Source: JBELHO01 sp042091375
Lineage (GTDB): Bacteria; Pseudomonadota; Gammaproteobacteria; Enterobacterales; Alteromonadaceae
Direction: 5' to 3'
Assembly: GCA_042091375.1 (NCBI GenBank)
Contig: JBELHO010000001.1
Coordinates: 124,001-188,000, forward strand
DNA length: 64,000 nucleotides
Shown here piece after piece: positions 45,342 to 54,166 of this stretch (position 1 is the stretch's first letter; each line of letters opens with the position of its first letter). The position numbers were made by a program, and so were the translations under genes. The notes below the pieces were generated by a model. That model was not told the DNA's origin. It searched no databases and saw nothing but the letters and a program-made list of their open reading frames with translations.

Positions 45342-45476
45342 ATGGCCTCTGTTGACAGGGAAAAGTCAACTTCCGTATTTTCATCAGTAAAAGCCGTTTT
45401 GGTCAGCTATGAAGCCAGTCGTGCAGTATAAATAAACAACTTACTGCATTGCTGAAATATTAGCTGAGATAAACAG

Positions 45477-45505
45477 TAGGCATTTAAACCCAATTCGTCT
45501 ATAAT
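45477..45505 (+). promoter_or_regulatory. candidate sigma-70 promoter of ndk
   Basis: TAGGCA (45477-45482), a 17-base spacer and a perfect TATAAT (45500-45505), ending 54 bases before the ndk ATG. Confidence 0.6.
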
Positions 45506-45559
45506 CGCGCCAAAATTTATACTACTTTATGTTAATTAATCTTTATAAGAGGGCTTATT

Positions 45560-45991
45560 ATGGCTATCGAACGTACTTTTTCTATTGTAAAACCAGACGC
45601 AGTGGCTAAAAACTTAATTGGTCAAATATACAACCGTTTCGAAACAGCAGGTTTAAAAATTGTTGCTTCAAAAATGGTTCATTTAAGCAAAGAAAAGGCC
45701 GAAGGGTTTTATGCTGAACACAGCGAACGTCCTTTTTTTAATGCGTTGGTTGCCTTTATGACGTCTGGACCAGTTATGGTTCAAGTGCTTGAAGGTGAGA
45801 ATGCGGTAATGAAAAATCGTGAAATTATGGGCGCAACTAACCCAGCGGAAGCGCTAGCGGGAACTATTCGTGCCGATCTTGCTGACAGCATCGATGAAAA
45901 TGCCGCACATGGCTCAGACGCTTTAGCATCAGCTGCGCGTGAAATTGCTTACTTCTTTAGCGATGATGAGATTTGCCCTCGCACTAGATAA
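45560..45991 (+). CDS. ndk: nucleoside diphosphate kinase
   Basis: 143 residues. The phosphohistidine is His117 in NAAHGSD, and the N-terminal MAIERTFSIVKPDAVAKN and RPFFNALVAFMTSGPV are typical. It equilibrates nucleoside triphosphates with ATP. Ribosome site AGAGGG, promoter at 45477-45505. Followed by a strong hairpin terminator, so largely monocistronic. Confidence 0.98.
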   Translation: MAIERTFSIVKPDAVAKNLIGQIYNRFETAGLKIVASKMVHLSKEKAEGFYAEHSERPFFNALVAFMTSGPVMVQVLEGENAVMKNREIMGATNPAEALAGTIRADLADSIDENAAHGSDALASAAREIAYFFSDDEICPRTR

Positions 45992-46036
45992 AACATAACG
46001 CTATATCAGCATACCGATAAAGCGTTACTTATCTAC

Positions 46037-46074
46037 AAAGGATTTTACCGACCATTCGGTAAAATCCTTTTGCT
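46037..46074 (+). terminator. intrinsic terminator after ndk
   Basis: AAAGGATTTTACCGA (46037-46051) is an exact complement of 46056-46070, with a 4-nt loop and T's after it. Confidence 0.9.
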
Positions 46075-46211
46075 ATTTAAAGCGAACAATAATTATGATG
46101 CATTTTTAAGTTATTAATATTTGTTAATATCTGAATTTACAAATTGTGCGTTTAGGCGAAAAAATGTACACTTTGCAATCCGTAATAATACCATACGAGA
46201 AACAGTAAAAT

Positions 46212-47372
46212 ATGAATGAAGTGGTGTCGTCAACCAACAAAAAAGTTAACTTGTTAAATTTTGATCATCAAGCGATGCGTGAATATTTTACCTCTATTGG
46301 TGAAAAGCCGTTTCGTGCCGATCAACTGATGAAATGGATATACCACTTCGGGTATGCGGACTTTGAGTTAATGACTAACTTAAATAAAAAGTTGCGAGAA
46401 AAGTTACAACGCCTTACTGAAATAAAAGCACCTGAAATAGCTGAAAAACAAGTTTCAAACGATGGCACGATAAAATACGCATTAAAGCTCGAAGGCGGAC
46501 AAGAAGTTGAAACCGTATGGATCCCAGAAAATGATCGCGCTACTTTGTGTGTGTCTTCACAAGTTGGCTGTGCATTAGAATGCACTTTTTGTGCAACCGC
46601 TCAGCAGGGCTTTAATCGCAATTTATCGATGTCAGAAATCATTGGTCAAGTTTGGCGAGTCGCCAATGATATTGGTGCAACTCGCATTGCAGGTAAACGA
46701 CCGATAACCAATATTGTGATGATGGGCATGGGCGAGCCATTATTGAATATGAAAAACTTGATCCCAGCATTGAGTACTATGCTTAATGACTTGGGGTATG
46801 GCTTGTCAAAACGCCGAGTCACTGTTAGTACTTCTGGGGTTGTTCCCGCACTCGATATGCTCAAAGAAAAAGTAGATTGTGCCTTAGCTATTTCAGTGCA
46901 TGCGCCGAACAATAGCTTACGCGATGAACTTGTACCTATTAACAAAAAGTATCCCTTAGAAGACTTTCTCCGTGCGGCTGGACGATACATAGATGGATCT
47001 AAGGCGAATAAGCAAGCGACTATTGAATATGTAATGTTAGATCATGTCAATGACAGCACCGAGCAAGCACATGAATTAGCCCGTGCATTAAAAGATTTGC
47101 CCAGTAAAATTAACTTGATCCCTTTTAACCCTTACCCAGGCTCCCCTTATAAACGCTCCAGTAATTCGCGCATCGATCGGTTTGATAAAGTACTCCAATC
47201 ATATGGTTTAACGGTGATCACCCGAAGAACTCGAGGTGATGACATTGACGCAGCTTGCGGCCAGTTAGCCGGTGATGTCATCGATAGAACCAAACGCACC
47301 AGTCAAATAGCTAATGAGCAAGTGATGACAGAACCATTGCAAGCCGATGTAATTTCGGTAAAGATAGTCTAG
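46212..47372 (+). CDS. rlmN: dual-specificity 23S rRNA/tRNA methyltransferase RlmN
   Basis: 386 residues, a radical-SAM enzyme that methylates A2503 of 23S rRNA and A37 of some tRNAs. The cluster cysteines are Cys120, Cys124 and Cys127 (CALECTFC). The second catalytic Cys is in DIDAACGQL near the C-terminus. FRADQLMKWIYHFG and VMMGMGEPLLN are characteristic. It begins the rlmN-pilW-rodZ-ispG string. Confidence 0.97.
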   Translation: MNEVVSSTNKKVNLLNFDHQAMREYFTSIGEKPFRADQLMKWIYHFGYADFELMTNLNKKLREKLQRLTEIKAPEIAEKQVSNDGTIKYALKLEGGQEVETVWIPENDRATLCVSSQVGCALECTFCATAQQGFNRNLSMSEIIGQVWRVANDIGATRIAGKRPITNIVMMGMGEPLLNMKNLIPALSTMLNDLGYGLSKRRVTVSTSGVVPALDMLKEKVDCALAISVHAPNNSLRDELVPINKKYPLEDFLRAAGRYIDGSKANKQATIEYVMLDHVNDSTEQAHELARALKDLPSKINLIPFNPYPGSPYKRSSNSRIDRFDKVLQSYGLTVITRRTRGDDIDAACGQLAGDVIDRTKRTSQIANEQVMTEPLQADVISVKIV

Positions 47373-47418
47373 TTACACGGCTATATAAACTAGCGCTTAG
47401 CCCACAGGTGGAATATCT

Positions 47419-48582
47419 ATGCATACATTGAGTAAAACGTTTATTGTTTTTGCCTTGCTAATGGCAACAACAGGCTGTGTAACGCAAAGTTATGAAAATA
47501 ATAAATCAACACCTGTAGTGCAACACGATACCAGTAAAAATGAAATGGCAATGACCCGTATTTCCTTGGGGCTGGGATACTTAAAGGTGGGGAATACGGT
47601 ACAAGCCAAACTCAATTTAGAAAAGGCCAAAGGGTTCGCCCCCGATCTAGTGCAGGTTTACACTGCTTTTGCCCATTATTACGACACAGTGAATGAACCT
47701 GAATTAGCGACAACTCAATATCGAAAAGCATTGTCTATTGATGCTGACGATGCCGATACGTTAAATAATTTTGGGGTTTTTCTTTGTAAGCACAATAAAT
47801 TTACTGAGGCTGAGCAACAGATGCTCAAGGCGATTGCTGTGCCAAGCTATTTACTGGTGGCACAAAGTTATGAAAATTTAGCCTTGTGTCAACTCAAAGC
47901 GAAAAACTATAGTAAAGCACAACTTTATTTAGATAAAGCCATAGTGCACAACCCTTCAAATGCATCTTCGCTGTTGCAGATGGCACAATTATACTATGTG
48001 AAATCTAACTACAACAAAGCGCAGCAATATTTCAAACGCTATGAACAAGCAACCAGACGTTTTTCACCCAGCGCCCTAGCATTAGCTTTTAAAATTTCTC
48101 TCAAACAGGGCGATAAAACCACAGCCAAAAATTATGCCGATATACTGGTGCAAATGTTCCCTAATTCTCATCAGGCTCGACAGTACATAATAAACCAACT
48201 CGATGAAATTGAAGCCGATAGATTAGCAACAGAATACCGAGGGGAGATGACTGCATCTACTTATGTAAAGACAAAAAATAAAAGGGTGGTGGTCCTTTCG
48301 CCAACAAAAATAAATCCCTTAATCAAATCATCACAAGTCAATACCAGTTCGCTAACTAAAGCAAACCACGACTCCTCAAAGCATACCATTGCACCTGATA
48401 ATGAGGTGGTACAAAGTCACCGCGTGGTCAAAGGAGATAATTTATTTTCCATTTCTAAAAAATATAATATCCAAATGAGAAGTTTGGAAAAGTGGAATGA
48501 TTTTGAAAGAACGAAACTTTTAAGCATTGGCGATGTCATCTACTTATCCGAGCCGAAAAATATCGACAGTGTGAAGCAATAG
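47419..48582 (+). CDS. pilW: type IV pilus biogenesis/stability protein PilW (PilF) with C-terminal LysM
   Basis: 387 residues. A lipobox (TTGC) makes it a lipoprotein. TPR repeats (~45-250), for example LGLGYLKVGNTVQAKLNLEKA and ALSIDADDADTLNNFGVFLC (truncated quotation), match PilW/PilF, the pilotin-like assembly factor of PilQ. The usual family ends near 250; here an extra ~120 residues contain a basic linker and a LysM domain (~330-380, HRVVKGDNLFSISKKYNI) that should bind peptidoglycan. The next gene, rodZ, starts seven bases later. Confidence 0.88.
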   Translation: MHTLSKTFIVFALLMATTGCVTQSYENNKSTPVVQHDTSKNEMAMTRISLGLGYLKVGNTVQAKLNLEKAKGFAPDLVQVYTAFAHYYDTVNEPELATTQYRKALSIDADDADTLNNFGVFLCKHNKFTEAEQQMLKAIAVPSYLLVAQSYENLALCQLKAKNYSKAQLYLDKAIVHNPSNASSLLQMAQLYYVKSNYNKAQQYFKRYEQATRRFSPSALALAFKISLKQGDKTTAKNYADILVQMFPNSHQARQYIINQLDEIEADRLATEYRGEMTASTYVKTKNKRVVVLSPTKINPLIKSSQVNTSSLTKANHDSSKHTIAPDNEVVQSHRVVKGDNLFSISKKYNIQMRSLEKWNDFERTKLLSIGDVIYLSEPKNIDSVKQ

Positions 48583-48589
48583 GTTGGCA

Positions 48590-49561
48590 ATGACTAAAAA
48601 CAAGCAAGTGGTATCTGAACTAAGTGATGACATCGAGGTGGTAGGCCCCGGCGCCATGCTAGCTCAAGCGCGTCAAGCGATGCAGTTAACCCAGCAACAA
48701 GTAGCCGATAAACTTAACTTTCGTCTGATCATCGTTAAAAATATTGAAAATGAAATATTTGATAAATCTTTACCGGCAACCTTTAATCGCGGTTATTTGC
48801 GTAGCTATGCTAAATTAGTTCAACTTGATAACGAAGACGTTTTAGCCAGTTACGAAATGTTAAATGTGGCAAAACAGCAAGGTGCTGAAATGCAGAGCTT
48901 TTCAAAAGCAACTGAAAAGCAAGCTGAAACTAATCGGATCATGTGGATAAGTTATTTCATTCTCGCCATGTTGATCGCTGCTACTATTGTTTGGTGGTTA
49001 CAACAAGGCAAACTATCTACTGAAACAACAACGGCACTTGATCAACAAGAGGCCGCCGAAGAAGTCATCTTAACCTATCAGAAAGTGGTTGTTGCTGAAT
49101 CGCCTACGGGCAATGATTTGTCCGTTGAAATAACACCCATAGAATCTAGCCCTGAAGCAAGTGATTTAAGTCAACGGAGCCAGCCTGACATGGTTGAAAC
49201 TATGACTGAGTCGACAAGCACTGAGCAATTGCCATCTGCGGTTGATCCCGAGGCGAGTCAAAGTAACGCCAATGAGCAGTCAATAGATGCTGTCACAGGT
49301 GACGGGCAAACTCGTGTTGAATTTACTTTTTCCGGTGATTGTTGGGTAAATATTTTTGATGCCAGTGGAGAGCGGCTTGCTTGGGGCATAAAAAAATCTG
49401 GTTATGTCATGACTATTAAGGGGATAGCGCCATTTAATGTGACCTTGGGTAAGCCTGAACTGGTCACTATTAAATATAATGATAATTTACTTGATATATC
49501 GCAATTTAATCGTGGTAATATTGCAAAATTCTCCTTGCCATTAGGGGCTGTTCAACTTTAG
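48590..49561 (+). CDS. rodZ: cytoskeletal/cell-shape protein RodZ
   Basis: About 323 residues. An N-terminal Cro-like helix-turn-helix domain (~15-90, LTQQQVADKLNF and FNRGYLRSYAKLV) is followed by a transmembrane helix (~115-137), a low-complexity periplasmic linker, and a C-terminal DUF4115 beta domain (~235-320, CWVNIFDASGERLAWG). RodZ links MreB filaments to the membrane. ATG 48590 is preferred over TTG 48584; an AGG sequence precedes it. Between pilW and ispG. Confidence 0.93.
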   Translation: MTKNKQVVSELSDDIEVVGPGAMLAQARQAMQLTQQQVADKLNFRLIIVKNIENEIFDKSLPATFNRGYLRSYAKLVQLDNEDVLASYEMLNVAKQQGAEMQSFSKATEKQAETNRIMWISYFILAMLIAATIVWWLQQGKLSTETTTALDQQEAAEEVILTYQKVVVAESPTGNDLSVEITPIESSPEASDLSQRSQPDMVETMTESTSTEQLPSAVDPEASQSNANEQSIDAVTGDGQTRVEFTFSGDCWVNIFDASGERLAWGIKKSGYVMTIKGIAPFNVTLGKPELVTIKYNDNLLDISQFNRGNIAKFSLPLGAVQL

Positions 49562-49666
49562 CGGTTTTCTCCTCAATTGCTTTTTTAACAGCTAGCAGAG
49601 CAATAAATTGCAAGAACAAATAGCCCAGAGTAATCTATATCGGTATGTTTTATAAATTGAGTCATT

Positions 49667-50785
49667 ATGTTTAAAGAATCTCCTATTATTCGTCGTAAAT
49701 CTCGTCAAATCATGGTGGGCAAGGTGCCTGTCGGTGGAGATGCACCTATTACTGTGCAGTCTATGACCAATACCACCACCACTGATATTGCGGCAACTAT
49801 AGCGCAAATTCGTGCACTTGAAGCCGTAGGCGCTGATATTGTCCGAGTCAGTGTGCCTACGATGGATGCTGCCGAGGCATTCAAAATCATTAAACAATCA
49901 GTGGATGTTCCCTTGGTAACCGATATTCACTTTGATTATCGCATTGCCTTAAAAGTAGCTGAATACGGCGCTGATTGCTTGCGTATCAATCCTGGAAATA
50001 TTGGCCGAGAAGACAGAGTGCGTTCAGTGGTTGAATGTGCAAGAGATAATAATATCCCAATTCGCATTGGCGTTAACGGTGGTTCTTTAGAAAAAGATAT
50101 TCAAGAAAAATACAGTGAGCCAACACCAGAAGCTTTATTAGAATCAGCAATGCGCCATGTTGATATCCTTGACAGACTGAATTTTGATCAATTTAAAGTC
50201 AGTGTCAAAGCTTCCGATGTTTTTTTGGCAGTAGGGGCTTATCGACTGTTGGCGAAACAAATTGATAACCCATTGCATTTGGGGATCACCGAAGCAGGAG
50301 GCATGCGCTCTGGTTCGGTTAAGTCGTCCGTCGGTTTGGGCTTACTGTTATCTGAAGGCATTGGTGATACCTTGCGTATTTCCCTAGCGGCTGATCCCGT
50401 TGAGGAAATTAAAGTCGGTTTTGATATTTTGAAATCCCTTAAATTGCGCAGTCGAGGCATAAATTTGATTGCTTGTCCCAGTTGTTCTCGACAAGAGTTT
50501 GACGTGATTGCCACAGTTAATGCCTTAGAGGAGCGCATTGAAGATATTTTAACGCCGATGGATGTTTCTATTATAGGCTGTATAGTCAATGGCCCTGGTG
50601 AAGCATTAGTCTCTGATCTTGGCTTGACTGGCAGCAGTAAAAAAAGTGGTTTTTATTTAGATGGGCTCAGACAGAAAGACCGTTTTGACAACAATAACCT
50701 AGTCGATCAACTCGAGGCCCGTATTCGTGCCAAAGCTAAATTACTGGATGCAAGTAATAAAATTGATGTCAAAGAAATTGACTAG
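49667..50785 (+). CDS. ispG: 4-hydroxy-3-methylbut-2-enyl diphosphate synthase IspG (GcpE)
   Basis: 372 residues. A 4Fe-4S enzyme of the MEP isoprenoid pathway. The start RRKSRQIMVGKVPVGGDAPI and the cluster ligands CPSC plus the later Cys in GCIVNGPGEA are typical. It follows rodZ by about 105 bases; hisS follows from its own promoter. Confidence 0.97.
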   Translation: MFKESPIIRRKSRQIMVGKVPVGGDAPITVQSMTNTTTTDIAATIAQIRALEAVGADIVRVSVPTMDAAEAFKIIKQSVDVPLVTDIHFDYRIALKVAEYGADCLRINPGNIGREDRVRSVVECARDNNIPIRIGVNGGSLEKDIQEKYSEPTPEALLESAMRHVDILDRLNFDQFKVSVKASDVFLAVGAYRLLAKQIDNPLHLGITEAGGMRSGSVKSSVGLGLLLSEGIGDTLRISLAADPVEEIKVGFDILKSLKLRSRGINLIACPSCSRQEFDVIATVNALEERIEDILTPMDVSIIGCIVNGPGEALVSDLGLTGSSKKSGFYLDGLRQKDRFDNNNLVDQLEARIRAKAKLLDASNKIDVKEID

Positions 50786-50820
50786 TTGTTTTCAGTTGCG
50801 CAAAAGCAAACGCGTCGTTA

Positions 50821-50849
50821 TTTACGTTTGCAGTCAAACTGCCTATAAT
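50821..50849 (+). promoter_or_regulatory. candidate sigma-70 promoter of hisS
   Basis: TTTACG (50821-50826), a 17-base spacer and a perfect TATAAT (50844-50849), 46 bases before the GTG. An inverted repeat GCAAACG (50806-50812)/CGTTTGC (50825-50831) overlaps the -35. Confidence 0.75.
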
Positions 50850-50895
50850 GCGCGCTGCACTTTATTTTTATGAAATTTAAGAGAGAGTTATTAAC

Positions 50896-52170
50896 GTGAG
50901 CAAAGCTATTCAAGCAATTAGAGGGATGAACGATTGCTTACCAGCTGATACTGGTGTTTGGCAAATGTTAGAAGCGGTATTGCGCAGAGTTGCCAGTAAT
51001 TATGGTTTTGCAGAAATTCGTATGCCCATTGTTGAATCTACCGCTTTGTTTAAACGCTCTATTGGCGAAGTCACCGATATTGTTGAAAAGGAAATGTATA
51101 GTTTTGACGATCGCAACGGTGACAGCCTGACTTTGCGGCCTGAAGGAACCGCTTCTTGTGTCAGAGCCGGTAATCAACACGGCTTATTGTACAACCAAGA
51201 ACAGCGCCTGTGGTATATGGGGCCAATGTTTCGTCATGAGCGACCGCAAAAAGGCCGTTATCGCCAATTTCATCAATTTGGTTTGGAAGCCTTTGGTATT
51301 GCTACCCCAGACATAGATGCAGAAGTGATCATGTTAACTTCTCGTTTGTGGCGGGAACTTGGTATCAATGAATTTGTCACACTAGAGCTTAACTCATTGG
51401 GTTCAACTGATGAGCGCGCAGCCTATCGAACTGCTTTAGTGGCTTTTTTGACTGAGCGGGAAGCGCAACTTGATGACGACAGTAAACGCAGAATGCACAC
51501 CAACCCTCTGCGGGTATTAGACAGTAAGAATCCTCAGGTACAGGCGGCGTTAGTCGGGGCACCAAAATTGTCTGATTATTTTACCGAGCAATCAAAAGCG
51601 CATTTCTCCGGTGTTTGTCAGCGCTTAGATGCAGCCGGCGTAAAGTATGTTATTAATGAGCGCTTAGTGCGGGGATTAGACTATTATAATCGCACCGTAT
51701 TTGAATGGGTAACTGATAGCTTAGGCGCCCAAGGTACGGTATGTGCCGGTGGTCGTTACGATGGCTTAGTTGAACAATTAGGTGGTAAAGCTACCCCAGG
51801 ATTTGGTTTTGCATTGGGGATCGAGCGTTTAGTGCTAATGCTAACCAGCTTAAATAAAGTACAAAATATCAGACCGACAGTAGATGCTTATTTTATTATG
51901 TTGGGAGAGGCGGTTGAGATCACTGCCAATGGCTTAGCTGAGCAATGGCGTGATCAAGTCGCTGATATTCGAATTCAATGTCACTGTGGTGGTGGCAATA
52001 TGAAAAAACAAATGAAACGCGCCGATAAATCGGGTGCACAAATCGCCCTTATTTTAGGGGATGATGAATTGGCAAATAAACAAATCACGGTAAAGTATTT
52101 ACGTGGTCAAAATGAACAACAAACGATACCATTTGAGCAAGTGGCTAGTTTGCTAGCAAGTTTACATTAA
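50896..52170 (+). CDS. hisS: histidyl-tRNA synthetase
   Basis: 424 residues, starting with GTG behind GAGAGAG. A class II synthetase. It begins KAIQAIRGMNDCLP, has LRPEGTASCVRA (motif 2 region), YMGPMFRHERPQKGRYRQFHQFGLEAFG, and the His-specific motifs LVRGLDYYNRTVFEW and GRYDGLVEQLGG. It charges tRNA-His. It has its own promoter and is followed after nine bases by yfgM. Confidence 0.97.
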   Translation: MSKAIQAIRGMNDCLPADTGVWQMLEAVLRRVASNYGFAEIRMPIVESTALFKRSIGEVTDIVEKEMYSFDDRNGDSLTLRPEGTASCVRAGNQHGLLYNQEQRLWYMGPMFRHERPQKGRYRQFHQFGLEAFGIATPDIDAEVIMLTSRLWRELGINEFVTLELNSLGSTDERAAYRTALVAFLTEREAQLDDDSKRRMHTNPLRVLDSKNPQVQAALVGAPKLSDYFTEQSKAHFSGVCQRLDAAGVKYVINERLVRGLDYYNRTVFEWVTDSLGAQGTVCAGGRYDGLVEQLGGKATPGFGFALGIERLVLMLTSLNKVQNIRPTVDAYFIMLGEAVEITANGLAEQWRDQVADIRIQCHCGGGNMKKQMKRADKSGAQIALILGDDELANKQITVKYLRGQNEQQTIPFEQVASLLASLH

Positions 52171-52179
52171 GGGTTAATT

Positions 52180-52818
52180 GTGGATATAAATCAAACAGAA
52201 GAACAGCAAGTAGCAGCGATTAAAAATTTTTGGAAAGAAAACGGCAATGCGATTATTGCCGGCTTAGTTCTCGGCTTTTCAGGATTTATTGGTTATGGTT
52301 ATTATCAAGATCATAAAATGCAGCAAGAGTTAACCGTAGCAGAGAGCTACCGAGCTGTGGTCGAATTAGCCGATAGCGATAAAACCGCTTATCGCGATGC
52401 AGCAAACGCTTTTCTCAGTGAATTTGGTGATAGCAGTTACGCTTCGTTGACTTCATTAGCATTAGCAAAAAATGCCGCTGAACATCAAGATTGGTCAAAA
52501 GTCGCTGAACACCTAAAGCATGCCATTGATAAGTCTGTCGACAGTGGCATCACAGGTATTGCCTCGGTGCGCTTAGCTCGAGTACAAGTACAATTAGGTC
52601 AGTATGATGAGGCGATTGCGACCTTGTCGTTACCCTTACCAGCATCGTTTAATGCTGCCATTGAAGAAATTAAAGGCGACGCCTACTTAAAGCAAAACAA
52701 CCTTGAATTGGCTCGCAATGCTTATCAAGCGGCATTGTCTGTTGAAGGGGGTAACCCAAGTCCTAGTTTACAGATGAAATTAGATGACATAGCTGAAAAT
52801 GTGTCGCTAGTAAACTAA
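52180..52818 (+). CDS. yfgM: YfgM family protein (Sec translocon-associated)
   Basis: 212 residues, GTG start. A short cytoplasmic N-terminus (TEEQQVAAIKNFWKENGNA), a transmembrane helix (~23-42, IIAGLVLGFSGFIGYGYY) and a periplasmic TPR-like domain make the YfgM architecture. YfgM associates with SecYEG and the chaperone network of the periplasm. Its place between hisS and bamB is conserved in gammaproteobacteria. Confidence 0.93.
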   Translation: MDINQTEEQQVAAIKNFWKENGNAIIAGLVLGFSGFIGYGYYQDHKMQQELTVAESYRAVVELADSDKTAYRDAANAFLSEFGDSSYASLTSLALAKNAAEHQDWSKVAEHLKHAIDKSVDSGITGIASVRLARVQVQLGQYDEAIATLSLPLPASFNAAIEEIKGDAYLKQNNLELARNAYQAALSVEGGNPSPSLQMKLDDIAENVSLVN

Positions 52819-52833
52819 TCCACAGGGGGTTGC

Positions 52834-54060
52834 GTGCTTAATTATAAAGGAAATGTATTGAATAACCGATTATTTACAAAAGTTTGCTTACTCACTTTGC
52901 TATCAACTGCACTTTTTGCTTGTTCTAGCACTGATGACGAAGAATCTGATCCTACCCTAGCGGCTGAGTTAACTGAGATTAATAATGCCTTTTCTCCTCG
53001 TATTGTGTGGAGTAAAAATGTTGGCAATGGCGTTGATGATTATTTTTCTCGCCTCAAACCCGTCGCTGGCTATGGCAAAATATACAGTGCCAACCGCATC
53101 GGTGATGTTTATGCTTTTGACCTAAATACAGGAAAAAAAGTATGGCACGCAGATCTACAAAAAAATTCATCAAGCGATAGTTTTTTTGCCAGTAGTAAGT
53201 CAGCTCTATTAGCAGGTGGTCCAACTATTGGGATGAATAAAGTCTTTATTGGCAGTGAGAATGGTGAGGTGTATTCCCTTGATGCCGACAGTGGCAGTCT
53301 AGTGTGGCAAGCGCAAGTAAAAGGCGAAGTTATCTCGGCGCCAGCAGTCGACAATGGCACACTGGTTGTCAATTCAGCATCTGGTATATTAAAAGCCTTT
53401 GATGCCACTGAAGGCACTGAACAATGGAAAATTGAACAAGATGTACCCGCGTTAACGCTTCGCGGAGTGAGCAGCCCAGCTTTAGCTGGTGGTGGTGCGG
53501 TTATTGGCTCCTCTGACGGTACCCTCACTGTGTTTATTTTAGAATCAGGTCAACAAGGTTGGACTGTTGAGGTTGGCGAGGCTTCCGGCTCTACCGAACT
53601 GGAACGGGTTATTGATATCGATTCTAAGCCACTAATTTATGGCGATAAAGTTTATGCTATCTCAGCTAAAGGCAACTTGGTTGCCTTAGATTTGCGTTCA
53701 GGTCGAATGTTGTGGAAGCGCCAGTATTCATCGTTTAGGCAGTTATCAATGAGTGGCAATAACTTGTTTTTGACTGACGTAAAAGGACACGTCTACGCCA
53801 TTGATCGGGCTAATGGTTTAGAACGCTGGAGTCAGTTGGCACTCACTAACAGGAGCGTTACCGGACCTGCGATATTGGCAGATCATGTAGTGGTTGGTGA
53901 TTATGAAGGCTATCTTCACTGGTTAGACAAGGAGTCAGGTGAAATTGTTGCTCGCTATCAATTAGACAGCAGTGGTATTTTCAGTACGCCGACTGTAGCC
54001 AAAGAGATATTGTATGTTCAGTCGAGAGATGGAGATTTACAGGCAATAGCAACGCCTTAA
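52834..54060 (+). CDS. bamB: outer membrane assembly lipoprotein BamB
   Basis: About 400-408 residues. Signal peptide with lipobox (LFAC), then an eight-bladed beta-propeller with PQQ-like repeats such as VYSLDADSGSLVWQAQVKG and LVALDLRSGRMLWKRQY. BamB is part of the BAM complex that folds outer membrane proteins. Two starts are plausible: GTG 52834 behind AGGGGG, or TTG 52858 behind AAGGAAA; both keep the signal peptide. It ends before a hairpin terminator. Confidence 0.94.
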   Translation: MLNYKGNVLNNRLFTKVCLLTLLSTALFACSSTDDEESDPTLAAELTEINNAFSPRIVWSKNVGNGVDDYFSRLKPVAGYGKIYSANRIGDVYAFDLNTGKKVWHADLQKNSSSDSFFASSKSALLAGGPTIGMNKVFIGSENGEVYSLDADSGSLVWQAQVKGEVISAPAVDNGTLVVNSASGILKAFDATEGTEQWKIEQDVPALTLRGVSSPALAGGGAVIGSSDGTLTVFILESGQQGWTVEVGEASGSTELERVIDIDSKPLIYGDKVYAISAKGNLVALDLRSGRMLWKRQYSSFRQLSMSGNNLFLTDVKGHVYAIDRANGLERWSQLALTNRSVTGPAILADHVVVGDYEGYLHWLDKESGEIVARYQLDSSGIFSTPTVAKEILYVQSRDGDLQAIATP

Positions 54061-54085
54061 TCACTTTTTTCAACTAGAATGATAT

Positions 54086-54130
54086 ACGGCTCCAATGCAA
54101 TATGCGCTGGAGCCGTTGTTTATTTTTATT
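54086..54130 (+). terminator. intrinsic terminator after bamB
   Basis: ACGGCTCCA (54086-54094) pairs with TGGAGCCGT (54108-54116), followed by TGTTTATTTTTATT. It lies in the gap before der, which is 106 bases long. Confidence 0.8.
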
Positions 54131-54166
54131 CAGGGCACTTATTGCCATAGATATTTTGAGGTAGCT

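Noticed and set aside
45350..45375. GTTGAC/GTCAAC inverted repeat after maeA as a terminator
   Set aside because: Six-base stem with no T-tract; too weak to call.
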